Below are positions 8,737 to 17,364 of a stretch of 64,000 bases of DNA, in pieces. Numbering within the stretch: position 1 is the first letter of the stretch; every line of letters begins with the position of its first letter. Source of the DNA: M3007 sp033764075. Its GTDB lineage: Bacteria > Bacteroidota > Bacteroidia > Chitinophagales > Saprospiraceae. The notes under the pieces are model-generated. The model did not search any database, was not told the origin of the DNA, and worked only from the letters and a program-made list of their open reading frames with translations. A program made the translations under genes and the position numbers. The stretch is from positions 54,093 to 118,092 of the forward strand of contig JANRJH010000037.1 in the NCBI GenBank assembly GCA_033764075.1, in the 5' to 3' direction.

Positions 8737-11259
8737 TCATCGAATTAGCGTAAGATCCCCGCTTACCTGAACCCATTCGCCATCGGCCAACCGGATCGCA
8801 GCCCTGTAGGTATATACCCCGGCATCCGTCTCCGGCTGCCGCGCCGTGGAGCCATCCCAGCCCGGCCTGCCCGATCCCCTGTACATGAGCCCACCCCATC
8901 GGTCATATACCTCTAACCATTCCAACTGAGCACCTTCGCCTGTGAAAAGGGTGAAAAAGCCGTTTTGCGAGCTCCCCGGCTTGAACGCATTGGGCTGGTA
9001 AACCTGAAGGGGGGGATAGACAACCAGCGTGTCCACATCCCGGCAGCCGGCCAAAGTAGCGACAAGTGTGTAAACCCCGGGTTCGGAAATCTCCCGATTG
9101 ATTTCGGAAACACCATCCGACCACAAAATCGCGGCAGATGGCGGCGAGACGACCGGCACCAACGGCAGGGAGCTGCCCGGTTGTAAGCGTCTGTCGGGCC
9201 CCAGATGCACCTCAGGCGAGGGCTCAATGGTTACAAAGCGCGTGCTTTTAACCATACAAATATCTTTGGATACCGACAACGCGATTTGGTAATCGCCGGC
9301 TGTGAGCGGCCCCGTCGCCAACACCGGACCAGTATCCTGAATCACACCATCGCCGGAGCGCACGTCCCATAAATAGGCTGATCCGGGAGGATTGTCAACC
9401 GCCCTGACCACCAGACTGTCTGCGTCGCACGCAAATACCGGGGTGTCAAACGCGGCGTTCAGCTCAATGAACGATACCACAAAACTGTCTTGAACGGAGC
9501 AGTAGCCGTCATAACTGGCACGCAGGATATACGTTCCGCTACTGTCCACCAAACGGATGATGTCCGTGCGGCCATCTTGCCATGACCAGGTGGTGGCATT
9601 GCTTATCTCTGCCTCCACAACCCAGAAAGTGTCTTTGCAAAACGTTCGATTGGGCGGCAGCACTACCGTGGGCTGGGGTAGCACCACAATTGTTTTGGTG
9701 AAGGAATCGGTAAAACACGCTGACCTTACCACCTGGCGCAGGGTGTAAGTGCCGGGCTGATCGTACCGAATCGAAGGTGGGGCCGGCACTTCAGCAGAAG
9801 CCGGGTCGCCGCCGGGGAAGTCCCATCGCCAGCTCAAAGCACCACCGTTTTGTAGGCCCGATATTTGAAGCGAAGCGCCCGCACAAATCGTATCTTCTGA
9901 ATTAAAATCCGGGTAAACGCCGTAAATCGACAGGTCTGCGCTACAAAATTCCGCCATCGAGAATGTCCTTATTTGCCAAGACGCACCGGGATTTTTGCTG
10001 CCAATCGAAACGGGAACGGTTCCCGGGTTGATGCCTTGCCGGTTGAGCACAGCTGGAGAAAATGAGATGCAGTACGGCACCGGCCTGCAATTGGACGCCG
10101 CCAAGCTGGAATCAAGCATTAAAAGTGCCGTTTGGTTCGGCAGTTCCGGTACGGGCAAGAGCGGTATGACGACGCGCTCCTGGTCCATCAATGCCAAGCC
10201 GGTGCCGTTGATGCCTACTCCCCTCAAGCCTGCATACTGCACACCGTTTAGAAAAACACCCTCTGGGTGCATCCGAAATATAGAAATGCCGTTAAACCCG
10301 TTGGAATACACATAACAAACCGAGTCGGCCACGCGCAGTAGCCGGTGGGTGAAAAAACGGGCATCCTGAAACCGCCACGACTTCTCTACCGCCAAATCCT
10401 TGTTCAGTAACCCAAACAGCGCTTCTTGCTCAACCGTAAACGGGTTGCCCAGCACCAGCAAGCGAGCTCCGCCGACGGTAACCATATCGTTCGCCTGAAA
10501 TCCCGGAAAAACAGCAGCAGCCAACGTGTTGCCGGTCGTCGGGTCTAAACGCAGTATCTGTGCCCCGTCAACCGTATTAATGAAGCCTTGAAAGTACACC
10601 GACTGGTTCTCTTCCGAAAGAATGAATGAAGCCTGTACCCTGCCGCTGGGCCCAGGCACCTGAATACCGGTTTGCAAGGTGCGTGACCACCGCAAGCTGC
10701 CGGCAGGACTCATGCAACACAAAACATACCGGGAATCGAAGTACAAAAAAAATATTTCGCCGTCCGCCCCAACTTGCAGATCTGCTAACAGCGAACTCAC
10801 CGGAAAACCGGAATCCGATACCACACTGCGCGACCACTGAAGTGCCCAATTAGAACTAAACTTCATCACGAATAGCTCACCACCAACGACAACCGAAGGC
10901 AGCGGCGCATCCTCCTTGAACGCAAGGATGTACTTTTCACCGGTATCGGACTCCGCAAAGTCGAGCACATTGAGCTTAACCCCAGGGTTGGTGCGCAAAA
11001 TTGCGGCGCTCACCGGCACACCGTCGGGGCTCACTTTGAGAATCTGGCTGAACGTACTCGAGCCGGTGTTCTCGGTTTCCCCAACCATCAACCAGAAGTT
11101 GCCGTCGGTTGCGCTGATGATGCGTTGCTTGAAATCTTCTCCCACCGGTTCAGGCCAGTTGACCAAACGAAGCCAGGGAGCTTGCGCCATACCGTTGAAG
11201 CAAACTGCTGATAAACATAAGGAAAAAAACGCTCTAAGCAATATAGGCAGGCCTGACAT
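8737..11259 (-). CDS. Secreted PKD-type protein with type B (gliding-motility) T9SS C-terminal domain
   Basis: An 840-residue protein with an N-terminal signal peptide (about 1-25, ending MAQAPW). The first half has propeller-like repeats that look like a data-rich secreted surface protein. The middle contains PKD/Ig-like segments (LSWRWDFPGGDP, GTYTLRQVVRS and SGTYILRASYDG). The C-terminus (NAFKPGSSQNGFF, EVYDRWGGLMYRG, YTYRAAIRLADG) matches the gliding-motility-associated C-terminal domain, known as the type B sorting signal for the type IX secretion system. It is therefore predicted to be exported across the outer membrane. The ligand or partner is unknown. It converges on the glucosidase gene with a 33-bp gap and no obvious terminator. 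Confidence 0.85.
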   Translation of the reverse strand: MSGLPILLRAFFSLCLSAVCFNGMAQAPWLRLVNWPEPVGEDFKQRIISATDGNFWLMVGETENTGSSTFSQILKVSPDGVPVSAAILRTNPGVKLNVLDFAESDTGEKYILAFKEDAPLPSVVVGGELFVMKFSSNWALQWSRSVVSDSGFPVSSLLADLQVGADGEIFFLYFDSRYVLCCMSPAGSLRWSRTLQTGIQVPGPSGRVQASFILSEENQSVYFQGFINTVDGAQILRLDPTTGNTLAAAVFPGFQANDMVTVGGARLLVLGNPFTVEQEALFGLLNKDLAVEKSWRFQDARFFTHRLLRVADSVCYVYSNGFNGISIFRMHPEGVFLNGVQYAGLRGVGINGTGLALMDQERVVIPLLPVPELPNQTALLMLDSSLAASNCRPVPYCISFSPAVLNRQGINPGTVPVSIGSKNPGASWQIRTFSMAEFCSADLSIYGVYPDFNSEDTICAGASLQISGLQNGGALSWRWDFPGGDPASAEVPAPPSIRYDQPGTYTLRQVVRSACFTDSFTKTIVVLPQPTVVLPPNRTFCKDTFWVVEAEISNATTWSWQDGRTDIIRLVDSSGTYILRASYDGYCSVQDSFVVSFIELNAAFDTPVFACDADSLVVRAVDNPPGSAYLWDVRSGDGVIQDTGPVLATGPLTAGDYQIALSVSKDICMVKSTRFVTIEPSPEVHLGPDRRLQPGSSLPLVPVVSPPSAAILWSDGVSEINREISEPGVYTLVATLAGCRDVDTLVVYPPLQVYQPNAFKPGSSQNGFFTLFTGEGAQLEWLEVYDRWGGLMYRGSGRPGWDGSTARQPETDAGVYTYRAAIRLADGEWVQVSGDLTLIR

Positions 11260-11345
11260 GATGAAAGTGCTTTGTTACCAAACAGGTCACTTTCATATTT
11301 GTTTAATTTGTAAATCACATACGTTCCCGCCCCTCTTTCCAACTT

Positions 11346-12962
11346 TCACAGCCCAAACACCCCCACCTCCGAAGTCCACCGCTTCACCCGGTCTTTACCT
11401 GCCGTCCCCGAAACCCGCACATACCACGTCCCCTTCGCCAAGCCCTTCACCGGCAACCCGACGCGCAGCGCGCCCCGGTTCCGGCCAATACCGTCGGACC
11501 AGCGCAGGCTCCTGTCCAGCACCGGCAGTGGCATGGTGAACCGGTTTTGCTCGGCGCCCGCTTCGTCCAGCTGATAACACGTGACGGTGGGCAGTTCATA
11601 CAACAGGTCCGATCCGTTGTTTTGGTACAGGTAAAACAGCACCCGCCCGGCAGCGCTGTCCGCCTCGAAACCGTACAGGGCGAAGAGCAAGCCGGCGTCG
11701 TTGCCGGAAACGGATTTCCACTGTGCTGCGCTGGCGTTGCCGGCAACCACCCTGGCCAGATAAAGCCTGGCCTGCCCCGGGGGCGACTGTCGGTACATGT
11801 CCATAAAAAACTCGACGGCGTCAGGCACCGGCGCCGTGCCTTTTGCGTATCCGAAAGCCAGGTATGCCCCCTGATAAATGACGTATTCCGTTCGCCGATC
11901 CTGGGGAAGCGTCGGAAAAAACGCCCGAAAAGCATCGAACATGGCTTCTCGCCCGGCAAGGTCCGCTTCGCGTGTACCGCCCTGCAACCCGGCAAGGCAT
12001 TGCAACGCTAAAAACCGGGAATAGGCGTCTGTTCCCGCATCGGCAATTTTTTCCGCCAAAAAACGCCGCCCGGACTCGCTGTCGAAGGGCCGGTAGGGCT
12101 CGCCTGTTTCCGGGGAGGTGGGCTCTTCGGGACAACGCACGTGCTGCCCCGGAAAGAACAGGTCGTACAGCAGCACCGCCGCCCAGGCATCTGCATCGAT
12201 GCCGTTGCACAGTATCCAGGAAAAAGGCAAATCGGTGTAATAAGACCAGGTGTTCGGATGCCGGCTGTCCCCCAGTTCAGCGCGGTGGTCGTTGATCCAG
12301 GCAAACAGGGCCCTGTTCTGGTCCTCTGGGGGCCATATATTTCGCAGGGCCATCAGGGTGTCCACCCGGCGGATGTCAAAACGGGTGCGTTCAATCGTTT
12401 CCGCCCAGCGGTCGCGGACAGGGTCGTGGTCGCGGTAAAAGTCGTATCCGCCCGGGTTTTCCGGCTGAAACGGCCACCACAGGCCTCCTCGGTTGTCCTG
12501 CAAACGGATGCCGGACAACAGCGGCCAAACCATCCCGTGCGCCCGGGTGGTTTCCGGCCATTCGCCCCGGTTCAAGTCGTCCTCCTGAAACACCTGCCCA
12601 TACACCAGCAGTCGGGTGATGGTGTCCTGCATCTGCAGGTATTGCAGCCCGCCCAGGGAGTCGAGGCGCGCGATTCGCCAATGGTACGGGCCGGTTGCCG
12701 ACACCCAGGCGGTATCGCCTGCCGACAGCGTGGCGCTCCGGAAAACCCGCGTGACGCGCACCAAAAACGCTTTGGCATCGCGGTTCCAGACCACCCGCCA
12801 AGAATGGTGCGTATCGAGCAACACCGGCTCCGCCTCCCAGATTTCGGTGCTCTGCATGGCCAGTTCCAGGGTAGACCACATGGGCAACTCTTCGGCGTGC
12901 AGGGCGGACGTTAGCAGGGATAGGAACAAAAAAAAAGAGGCCGTCTCAAAAGACTTGAACAT
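11346..12962 (-). CDS. Secreted protein of unknown function
   Basis: About 538 residues from the ATG at 12962, with a strong signal peptide (FFLFLSLLTSALHA then EELPMW). I do not recognise the family. The C-terminal ~90 residues look like a beta-rich domain, ending GTAGKDRVKRWTSEVGVFGL, possibly a sorting or adhesion module, though it lacks the canonical T9SS motifs. The start deserves attention. The ATG and first residues (MFKSFETAS) are encoded by the 3' arm of a long inverted repeat (12937-13087), and the T-run after that arm encodes the FFL of the signal peptide. A downstream start (MWSTLELAMQ) would avoid this but lose the signal peptide. The preceding gene on the strand is HhH copy A. 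Confidence 0.65.
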   Translation of the reverse strand: MFKSFETASFFLFLSLLTSALHAEELPMWSTLELAMQSTEIWEAEPVLLDTHHSWRVVWNRDAKAFLVRVTRVFRSATLSAGDTAWVSATGPYHWRIARLDSLGGLQYLQMQDTITRLLVYGQVFQEDDLNRGEWPETTRAHGMVWPLLSGIRLQDNRGGLWWPFQPENPGGYDFYRDHDPVRDRWAETIERTRFDIRRVDTLMALRNIWPPEDQNRALFAWINDHRAELGDSRHPNTWSYYTDLPFSWILCNGIDADAWAAVLLYDLFFPGQHVRCPEEPTSPETGEPYRPFDSESGRRFLAEKIADAGTDAYSRFLALQCLAGLQGGTREADLAGREAMFDAFRAFFPTLPQDRRTEYVIYQGAYLAFGYAKGTAPVPDAVEFFMDMYRQSPPGQARLYLARVVAGNASAAQWKSVSGNDAGLLFALYGFEADSAAGRVLFYLYQNNGSDLLYELPTVTCYQLDEAGAEQNRFTMPLPVLDRSLRWSDGIGRNRGALRVGLPVKGLAKGTWYVRVSGTAGKDRVKRWTSEVGVFGL

Positions 12963-13087
12963 TGGGCATTGGTCATTGGTCATTGAACATTTTAATTTAA
13001 AAATTTTTAATTTTATAAATGTTCAATGTTCAATGTTCAATTTTCAATGACCAATTTTCAATGTTCAAGTCTGATGAGACGGCCTCC
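12937..13087 (-). terminator. Long inverted repeat acting as an intrinsic terminator, with a low-complexity palindromic core
   Basis: Read on the minus strand, the 5' arm begins GAGGCCGTCTCATCAGACTT. The 3' arm ends AGTCTTTTGAGACGGCCTC and is followed by nine T, as in a rho-independent terminator. Between the outer stems both arms continue as complementary runs of TTGAACATTG/TTCAATG-type words around an AT-only centre, giving about 60-bp arms. Position fits termination of the OmpA-HhH copy A operon (stop at 13102). The 3' arm overlaps the start codon and signal-peptide codons of the next gene. Confidence 0.7.
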
Positions 13088-13101
13088 GATAACTACTGCG
13101 A

Positions 13102-14340
13102 TCACCGTCCGGCGGTCAGTTCATCCTGCAGACGCTGCAGGTCGTCCCAGCGCCGTTCGTGGGCCAGGCCGGCCTGCTGGGGCCAGGAGCCCGGGTCGTG
13201 CATGGCATAGTTCGGGCCTGCCGCGTCAAGGATCTCCTTGAGGCGTTCCGGCGCGGTTTCGGAAAGCTGGCGCCAGGTTTTGATGCCGGCATTGTGGAAG
13301 AGCTCCTCGATCTTGGGGCCTATGCCCTCCACGATCTTCAGGTCGTCCCACTTAAACTTTTTACCGGCAAACTCTATGGATTCCGGGTGGCGACCCACCG
13401 ATCCGGCGCCACGACCGCCGATGAGTTGATCCTGGAGGGTTTGCAGGGCGCCCCAGTCACCGGCGGCAGCGAGGCATGCCTGGTCGGGCCAGGTCGAGGG
13501 GTCGTGCATGGCGTAGTCGGGTCCGGCGGCGTCGAGGATCTCCCGAAGGCGCTCCGGCGAGGTTTTGCACAGGTCATCCCAGGTATGGATACCGGCGTTG
13601 TGGAGCAGGGCAGCAATTTTGGGCCCGATGCCTTCCACGATTTCCAGATCATCTTTTTGCCAGCGGCGACCGGCGAACTCGATGGATGCGGTGTTACGTG
13701 CAGCCGGCATCAGGATAAGCCCGTGCTGGAAAGCCTTGAGGCCGTTCCAGTCTTTGTCCAGCACCAGTTTTGCCTGGCGGATGAGGTCAGCGGCGCTCAG
13801 CCCGCTGCCCGCCAGCACGGCGTCGAGTTGGGCGGGGTTGGCGTCGGCCAGGTCGGCCCAGGTTTTATACCCTGCCGCGTGCAGTTTGGCCGCCAGGTCG
13901 CCATCGATGCCCTTGAATATCCGGTAATCGTTCACGGCGTAAAACACGCCTTCGAATTCTACGGGCTGGGTGGTGTTGGCCCGCAGGTAGGCATCGGCCA
14001 CATCAGGGCCGATTTTCTCGCGCAACAGGTTTCGTTCGCTCTCGGCGATGATGAGGTCGTTGCGCAGGCTGCTGAGTCGGTGTGCTTTGTCCTCGGCGTC
14101 GGCTTCTGTTTTGGACAAGGCCAGGCGCACCTGGGTGAGGTCGGCATTCAGGCCGGACACTTTGCCGTCCAGTTCGTTGCGCAGGGTTGCGAGGGCTTTG
14201 ATCTCGCCGTCTTTTTCCGCGACTTTATAATAGGAGCGCGCGGCCAGCCAGGCCAGCAGCGCGGGAATGAGGGAGATCAACAGGCCCATCAACATATCCC
14301 ATGGACAGTTTGCCTGAAGCATTATGTATGCGGTGATCAT
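13102..14340 (-). CDS. Membrane-anchored coiled-coil protein with three helix-hairpin-helix repeats (HhH copy A)
   Basis: A 412-residue protein with one N-terminal membrane segment (about 15-34), a coiled coil (about 40-105) and three C-terminal repeats. Repeats 2 and 3 are nearly the same: KDDLEIVEGIGPKIAALLHN and WDDLKIVEGIGPKIEELFHN, each followed by PERLxEILDAAGPxYAMHDP and a W-Q-A stretch. Repeat 1 (YRIFKGIDGDLAAKLHAAG) is degraded. The xxVEGIGPKI loop is a helix-hairpin-helix, related to proteins annotated as flap-endonuclease-like 5' nucleases (COG3743), although no nuclease residues are evident. It starts 22 bp after the OmpA-family gene, an arrangement repeated at 41127-42960. Tethering of DNA or protein at the inner membrane is inference. 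Confidence 0.8.
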   Translation of the reverse strand: MITAYIMLQANCPWDMLMGLLISLIPALLAWLAARSYYKVAEKDGEIKALATLRNELDGKVSGLNADLTQVRLALSKTEADAEDKAHRLSSLRNDLIIAESERNLLREKIGPDVADAYLRANTTQPVEFEGVFYAVNDYRIFKGIDGDLAAKLHAAGYKTWADLADANPAQLDAVLAGSGLSAADLIRQAKLVLDKDWNGLKAFQHGLILMPAARNTASIEFAGRRWQKDDLEIVEGIGPKIAALLHNAGIHTWDDLCKTSPERLREILDAAGPDYAMHDPSTWPDQACLAAAGDWGALQTLQDQLIGGRGAGSVGRHPESIEFAGKKFKWDDLKIVEGIGPKIEELFHNAGIKTWRQLSETAPERLKEILDAAGPNYAMHDPGSWPQQAGLAHERRWDDLQRLQDELTAGR

Positions 14341-14362
14341 GGTGTTGTTTTCGTTTTGAGCA

Positions 14363-15163
14363 TTATTGGTTGATGGTTACAACTACGCGGCGGTTCTGGT
14401 GGCGCCCGTCGTCGGTGTCGTTGCTGGCGACCGGCTCCGATTTGCCCTTGGAGGACGTGTTGATGCGGGCGCCGTCGATGCCGCCTTTTTTGAGGATGGC
14501 GGCGATGGATTCGGCGCGCGCCTGACCGATTTTCAGGTTGGCCTCGTCGGAGCCAACGCTGTCGGAGTGGCCCACTATGCCGAAAGTGGCCGTGGTGCCC
14601 TTGTGTTTCTCGATCAGTTTGGCCAGGTATTCTTCCACCTTTGGATCGCTGTCTTTTTCAGTGGAGTTGAAGGGGAAGAGGAAGGTCACGTCGTTGTCCG
14701 ACTCGATAATGGCGCTGTCTTCGAGCTTGAGTGCCAGCTTGTTCCAGGACAAACCCACCCCACGGAACATGTCTGCTGCTGCGGCGCCGGCGCAACTGCC
14801 GTCCAGCTTTCGGGTGGTCAACCGAACCCGGTTATCGGGCAGTTTGGCGCCGAGCAGGCTGCGGAATGACTGAGCGCGCGCCTGACCGACGGCCTCGGAC
14901 TCGTCGTCGGCGTAGTACAGGCCGGTGATGACCAGGGTGTCACCCTGTCCGCCGGTTTTCAGGATGCTGTCCCGAAAGGCCTTGTAATCGGCCTGGGCCA
15001 ACGAGCCGTCGTTGCACTTGAACACCGGTACGGCCGGCCCTGCGGCCGAGATGGCGGCTTGCTCGCCGCCACAGCAACCGCATTTGTCGCAGTAATAGTT
15101 TTTGAAGCTCCAGCCGCTCCATAGCAGGAACAGCAGTGCAAGTAACCAAAATGGAATTTTCAT
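14363..15163 (-). CDS. OmpA-family peptidoglycan-binding protein (copy A)
   Basis: A 266-residue protein from the ATG at 15163 (MKIPFWLLALLFLLW). An upstream in-frame ATG at 15211 would bury the membrane segment. The hydrophobic N-terminus leads into a Cys-rich juxtamembrane patch (YYCDKCGCCGG). A degenerate OmpA-like domain spans about 55-140 (LVITGLYYADDESEAVGQAR) and a canonical one about 165-266 (FGIVGHSDSVGSDEANLKIG, RHQNRRVVVTI). OmpA C-terminal domains bind diaminopimelate of peptidoglycan. The membrane segment could be an anchor or an uncleaved signal. It is the first gene of the OmpA-HhH pair. Confidence 0.85.
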   Translation of the reverse strand: MKIPFWLLALLFLLWSGWSFKNYYCDKCGCCGGEQAAISAAGPAVPVFKCNDGSLAQADYKAFRDSILKTGGQGDTLVITGLYYADDESEAVGQARAQSFRSLLGAKLPDNRVRLTTRKLDGSCAGAAAADMFRGVGLSWNKLALKLEDSAIIESDNDVTFLFPFNSTEKDSDPKVEEYLAKLIEKHKGTTATFGIVGHSDSVGSDEANLKIGQARAESIAAILKKGGIDGARINTSSKGKSEPVASNDTDDGRHQNRRVVVTINQ

Positions 15164-15244
15164 ATGGAAATCGTTTAGTGAACGGACGCAATATTTGGAA
15201 AAAAGTGTCAATTCACCTACAAATGTCCAAAATTTAATAAAAAA

Positions 15245-15526
15245 TTATTCCCCGGCCTCTACCTTCTTGGCGGTAACCGGAACGGAGTCGGCCACTTCCT
15301 CCCTTACCCAGTTGTCCAGGTCGTGGTACCAATCCAAATGCGGGGGCATGCTTGGGCATCCGCCCCGGTGGGGTATGCACGCCGTGTGGGTCCATTGTTT
15401 GCTGCAACGGGGGCAGCGGGCCGCGGTGTCGAAGGTATTCCACACGTGGCCACAGGTGCACACCCAGTATGCACCACCGTCGGGTTCCCAGCCGCACTTG
15501 GGGCAGGCAATTTTTACGTTCGCCAT
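15245..15526 (-). CDS. Small zinc-ribbon protein
   Basis: A 93-residue soluble protein with several Cys pairs: CPKCGWEP, CTCGHVW, and CPRCSKQW followed by CIPHRGGC. These could build two zinc-ribbon knuckles. The C-terminal part (LDWYHDLDNWVREE) is acidic and helical. I recognise no functional family beyond zinc ribbon. It is divergent from the next gene, and a TATTTTTG -7-like box lies about 30 bp upstream on its strand (15564-15557). Confidence 0.7.
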   Translation of the reverse strand: MANVKIACPKCGWEPDGGAYWVCTCGHVWNTFDTAARCPRCSKQWTHTACIPHRGGCPSMPPHLDWYHDLDNWVREEVADSVPVTAKKVEAGE

Positions 15527-15602
15527 AATATAAAAGGTCAGGACCTAAACAATTAGCAAAAATAAATCGTTCCCTGCTTACAGCCTGCTCAATTCCTGCA
15601 TT

Positions 15603-16190
15603 TTGAACCACGTCGCCCACTGTCTGCTCTCCTTCAACGATCCCGATGTGCTGGTGGGCAACTTCATGGGCGATTTTGTCAAGGGGCGCCAATGGGAGGC
15701 ATTTCCGCCAGTTGTACAGCGCGGCATTCTGTTGCACCGCCACATAGATGCGTTCACCGACGCGCACGCTGTCTCCCTGGCGCATGCCCGGCTGCTGCGC
15801 CCTTGGGCGGGTCGATATGCGGGGGCAGTGCTCGATATCCTCAACGACCACTTGTTGTACCGCAACTGGTCATTGTACAGCACACATTCGTTCGAGGACT
15901 TCGCCGAGCGGGTATTTGCCGACCTTGACGCGCGGCGCCATCTGATGCCGCCCACCCTGCAGGAGCGCTGGCCACGCATGCTTGAAGGACGGTTTCTGTA
16001 TGCATACACCACCCCGGAAAACCTGAACCGGGTATTAAAAGGGTTCGTGGGCAGGCTGTCGATCCCGGCGGATGCTGCCGAACTCGGTCGATATTTCTTC
16101 GAGAATATGCAAGTGTTTGAAGACGGATTCAACCGTTTTTTTCCGGCGCTGGAAGCCTCCGCCAGGGCGCATTTTGAAGCGCCTTCATAA
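15603..16190 (+). CDS. ACP phosphodiesterase-like protein (DUF479)
   Basis: 195 residues from a TTG start. The N-terminus NHVAHCLLSF aligns with the conserved opening of AcpH/DUF479 proteins (N-x-x-A-H), and no better ATG exists in frame. Conserved features are GNFMGDFVKG, GILLHRHIDAFTD and ILNDHLLYRNW, with the His and Asp residues of an HD-like metal site. In Escherichia coli AcpH removes 4'-phosphopantetheine from acyl carrier protein. That activity has been shown for few members, so the assignment is to the family. It ends 10 bp before the convergent PfkB-like gene. Confidence 0.75.
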   Translation: MNHVAHCLLSFNDPDVLVGNFMGDFVKGRQWEAFPPVVQRGILLHRHIDAFTDAHAVSLAHARLLRPWAGRYAGAVLDILNDHLLYRNWSLYSTHSFEDFAERVFADLDARRHLMPPTLQERWPRMLEGRFLYAYTTPENLNRVLKGFVGRLSIPADAAELGRYFFENMQVFEDGFNRFFPALEASARAHFEAPS

Positions 16191-16200
16191 TCAGGCGCCC

Positions 16201-17037
16201 TTAACCGGCGCTTCCGGCAAGGCGCTCTTGAAGCGTTCGGTCCTCCACCGGCTGGGACATAAACCCGGCGAGGAAAGTTTCCGTTTCGATGGGGTGCGGC
16301 CATTGCTGCGAACAACGTTCCTTGTCGGAAAAAGCCCACCAGGTGTGGTTGTCCTGGGAAAAAACCACTTCGTTCGCCCCGATTTTCAGAAAATGGTCGC
16401 CAATGGCCTCCGGGGTGGTGTCATCGCCATACAGGGCGCGCCAGTCGGGGCCGTTCAGGCAAACCAGCGAAGAGTTGCTGGCGAAGGAGGTCAGCACGCG
16501 CTGGGCTTCCGCGCGATCCGACCAGAAAAAGCAGTCGGCATAATTCAGATGCAGGCTAACCCGGCAAACCGCCCGGTGCGCTTTTTCACATGCCTCCACG
16601 ATCACCCGGCGGGCCGGATCCTTGCTCAGGGCAAATGCGCTGGTGTGGAACCAGTGAATGTCTTCAAAACGGGCGTACGGAAACTGGCGGATCGCCAACT
16701 GGGCGTCGGCTCCCCGGTATGCTTGTTTGCTCTCCGCGGCAGAGCCCCGGTTGTGCAGTAAAAGCGTGGTGGGTTCATCAATCTGGGATATCCCGTTGAC
16801 GTCAATGCCCAGTTGCTCCAAATGACGGTACAGCAACCGCCCCAGATCGTCCTGACCAACCGCAGCAACGGCATGGACATTCAGGTTTTTTTTCCGCAAG
16901 GCGGTACCGAATAAGGCTACCTCACCCGCCGGCAAACGCCGGTATAAGGTTGATTCATCGGGATTGTGCGCATATTCGGCTGTGATGAAAGACATCATCA
17001 ACTCGCCAATGCAAAGTACATCTATACTTCTCGGCAT
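16201..17037 (-). CDS. PfkB-like protein lacking the GAGD catalytic motif
   Basis: 278 residues with the ribokinase/PfkB outline: an N-terminal IDVLCIGELMMSFI strand, then PAGEVALFGTALRKKNLNVH and AVGQDDLGRLLYRHLEQLGI. Family members normally end in DTTGAGDAFxAGF, where the Asp is the catalytic base. Here the equivalent stretch is PIETETFLAGFMS (about residue 247), so the whole GAGD loop is missing in frame. The N-terminal glycine pair is also altered (PAGE). It is shorter than typical ~310-residue kinases. I infer a pseudokinase or sugar-binding relative. A frameshift would not explain it, since both sides stay in frame. A TATCTTTG -7-like box lies upstream at 17130-17123 (minus). Confidence 0.7.
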   Translation of the reverse strand: MPRSIDVLCIGELMMSFITAEYAHNPDESTLYRRLPAGEVALFGTALRKKNLNVHAVAAVGQDDLGRLLYRHLEQLGIDVNGISQIDEPTTLLLHNRGSAAESKQAYRGADAQLAIRQFPYARFEDIHWFHTSAFALSKDPARRVIVEACEKAHRAVCRVSLHLNYADCFFWSDRAEAQRVLTSFASNSSLVCLNGPDWRALYGDDTTPEAIGDHFLKIGANEVVFSQDNHTWWAFSDKERCSQQWPHPIETETFLAGFMSQPVEDRTLQERLAGSAG

Positions 17038-17364
17038 GTTTACGGGTGTGAACGTCGGATAACGCCCGGGCTTTCGTGGTGTAAGATGAAAGATTAAATG
17101 CTAGCCGGTCATGGAAAGACAGCAAAGATACGCATTCGCCACATTCATTACATGGTCGGTTTCTATATTTTTCTTGTTTACTGACAAACTTCGGAAAGAC
17201 ACCTGCCAGATTTGTCCGGCCCGGTGGCAACCCGGCGCACACACCCTGCAAAAATGGCAGGAATCGGCGCTTGGCATGAAGTCTGATGAGGCATTCACGT
17301 CCGAATAATATTCGGCCTGACGAATGTTACACTTTGTTCACCAAAACAAAATAAAAGCGTTTTT
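17038..17364. other. 327-bp intergenic region upstream of groES
   Basis: Short overlapping ORFs of 65 codons exist on both strands here, but none has family features. The supported content is a -7-like box for the PfkB-like gene and the palindrome just before groES. Confidence 0.5.
17301..17315. promoter_or_regulatory. Perfect palindrome CCGAATA-A-TATTCGG upstream of groES
   Basis: A 7-bp perfect inverted repeat with a single central base, 49 bp before the groES ATG, so within the expected promoter zone. It does not match the CIRCE (HrcA) sequence. It may be a heat-shock operator or chance. Confidence 0.35.

Noticed and set aside
13019..13210. 63-codon plus-strand ORF over the right arm of the inverted repeat
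   Set aside because: Its start is the mirror image of the next gene's start in the palindrome, so it is a by-product of the repeat.
17111..17308. 65-codon ORFs on both strands before groES
   Set aside because: No family features or conserved spacing, and both overlap presumed promoter sequence.
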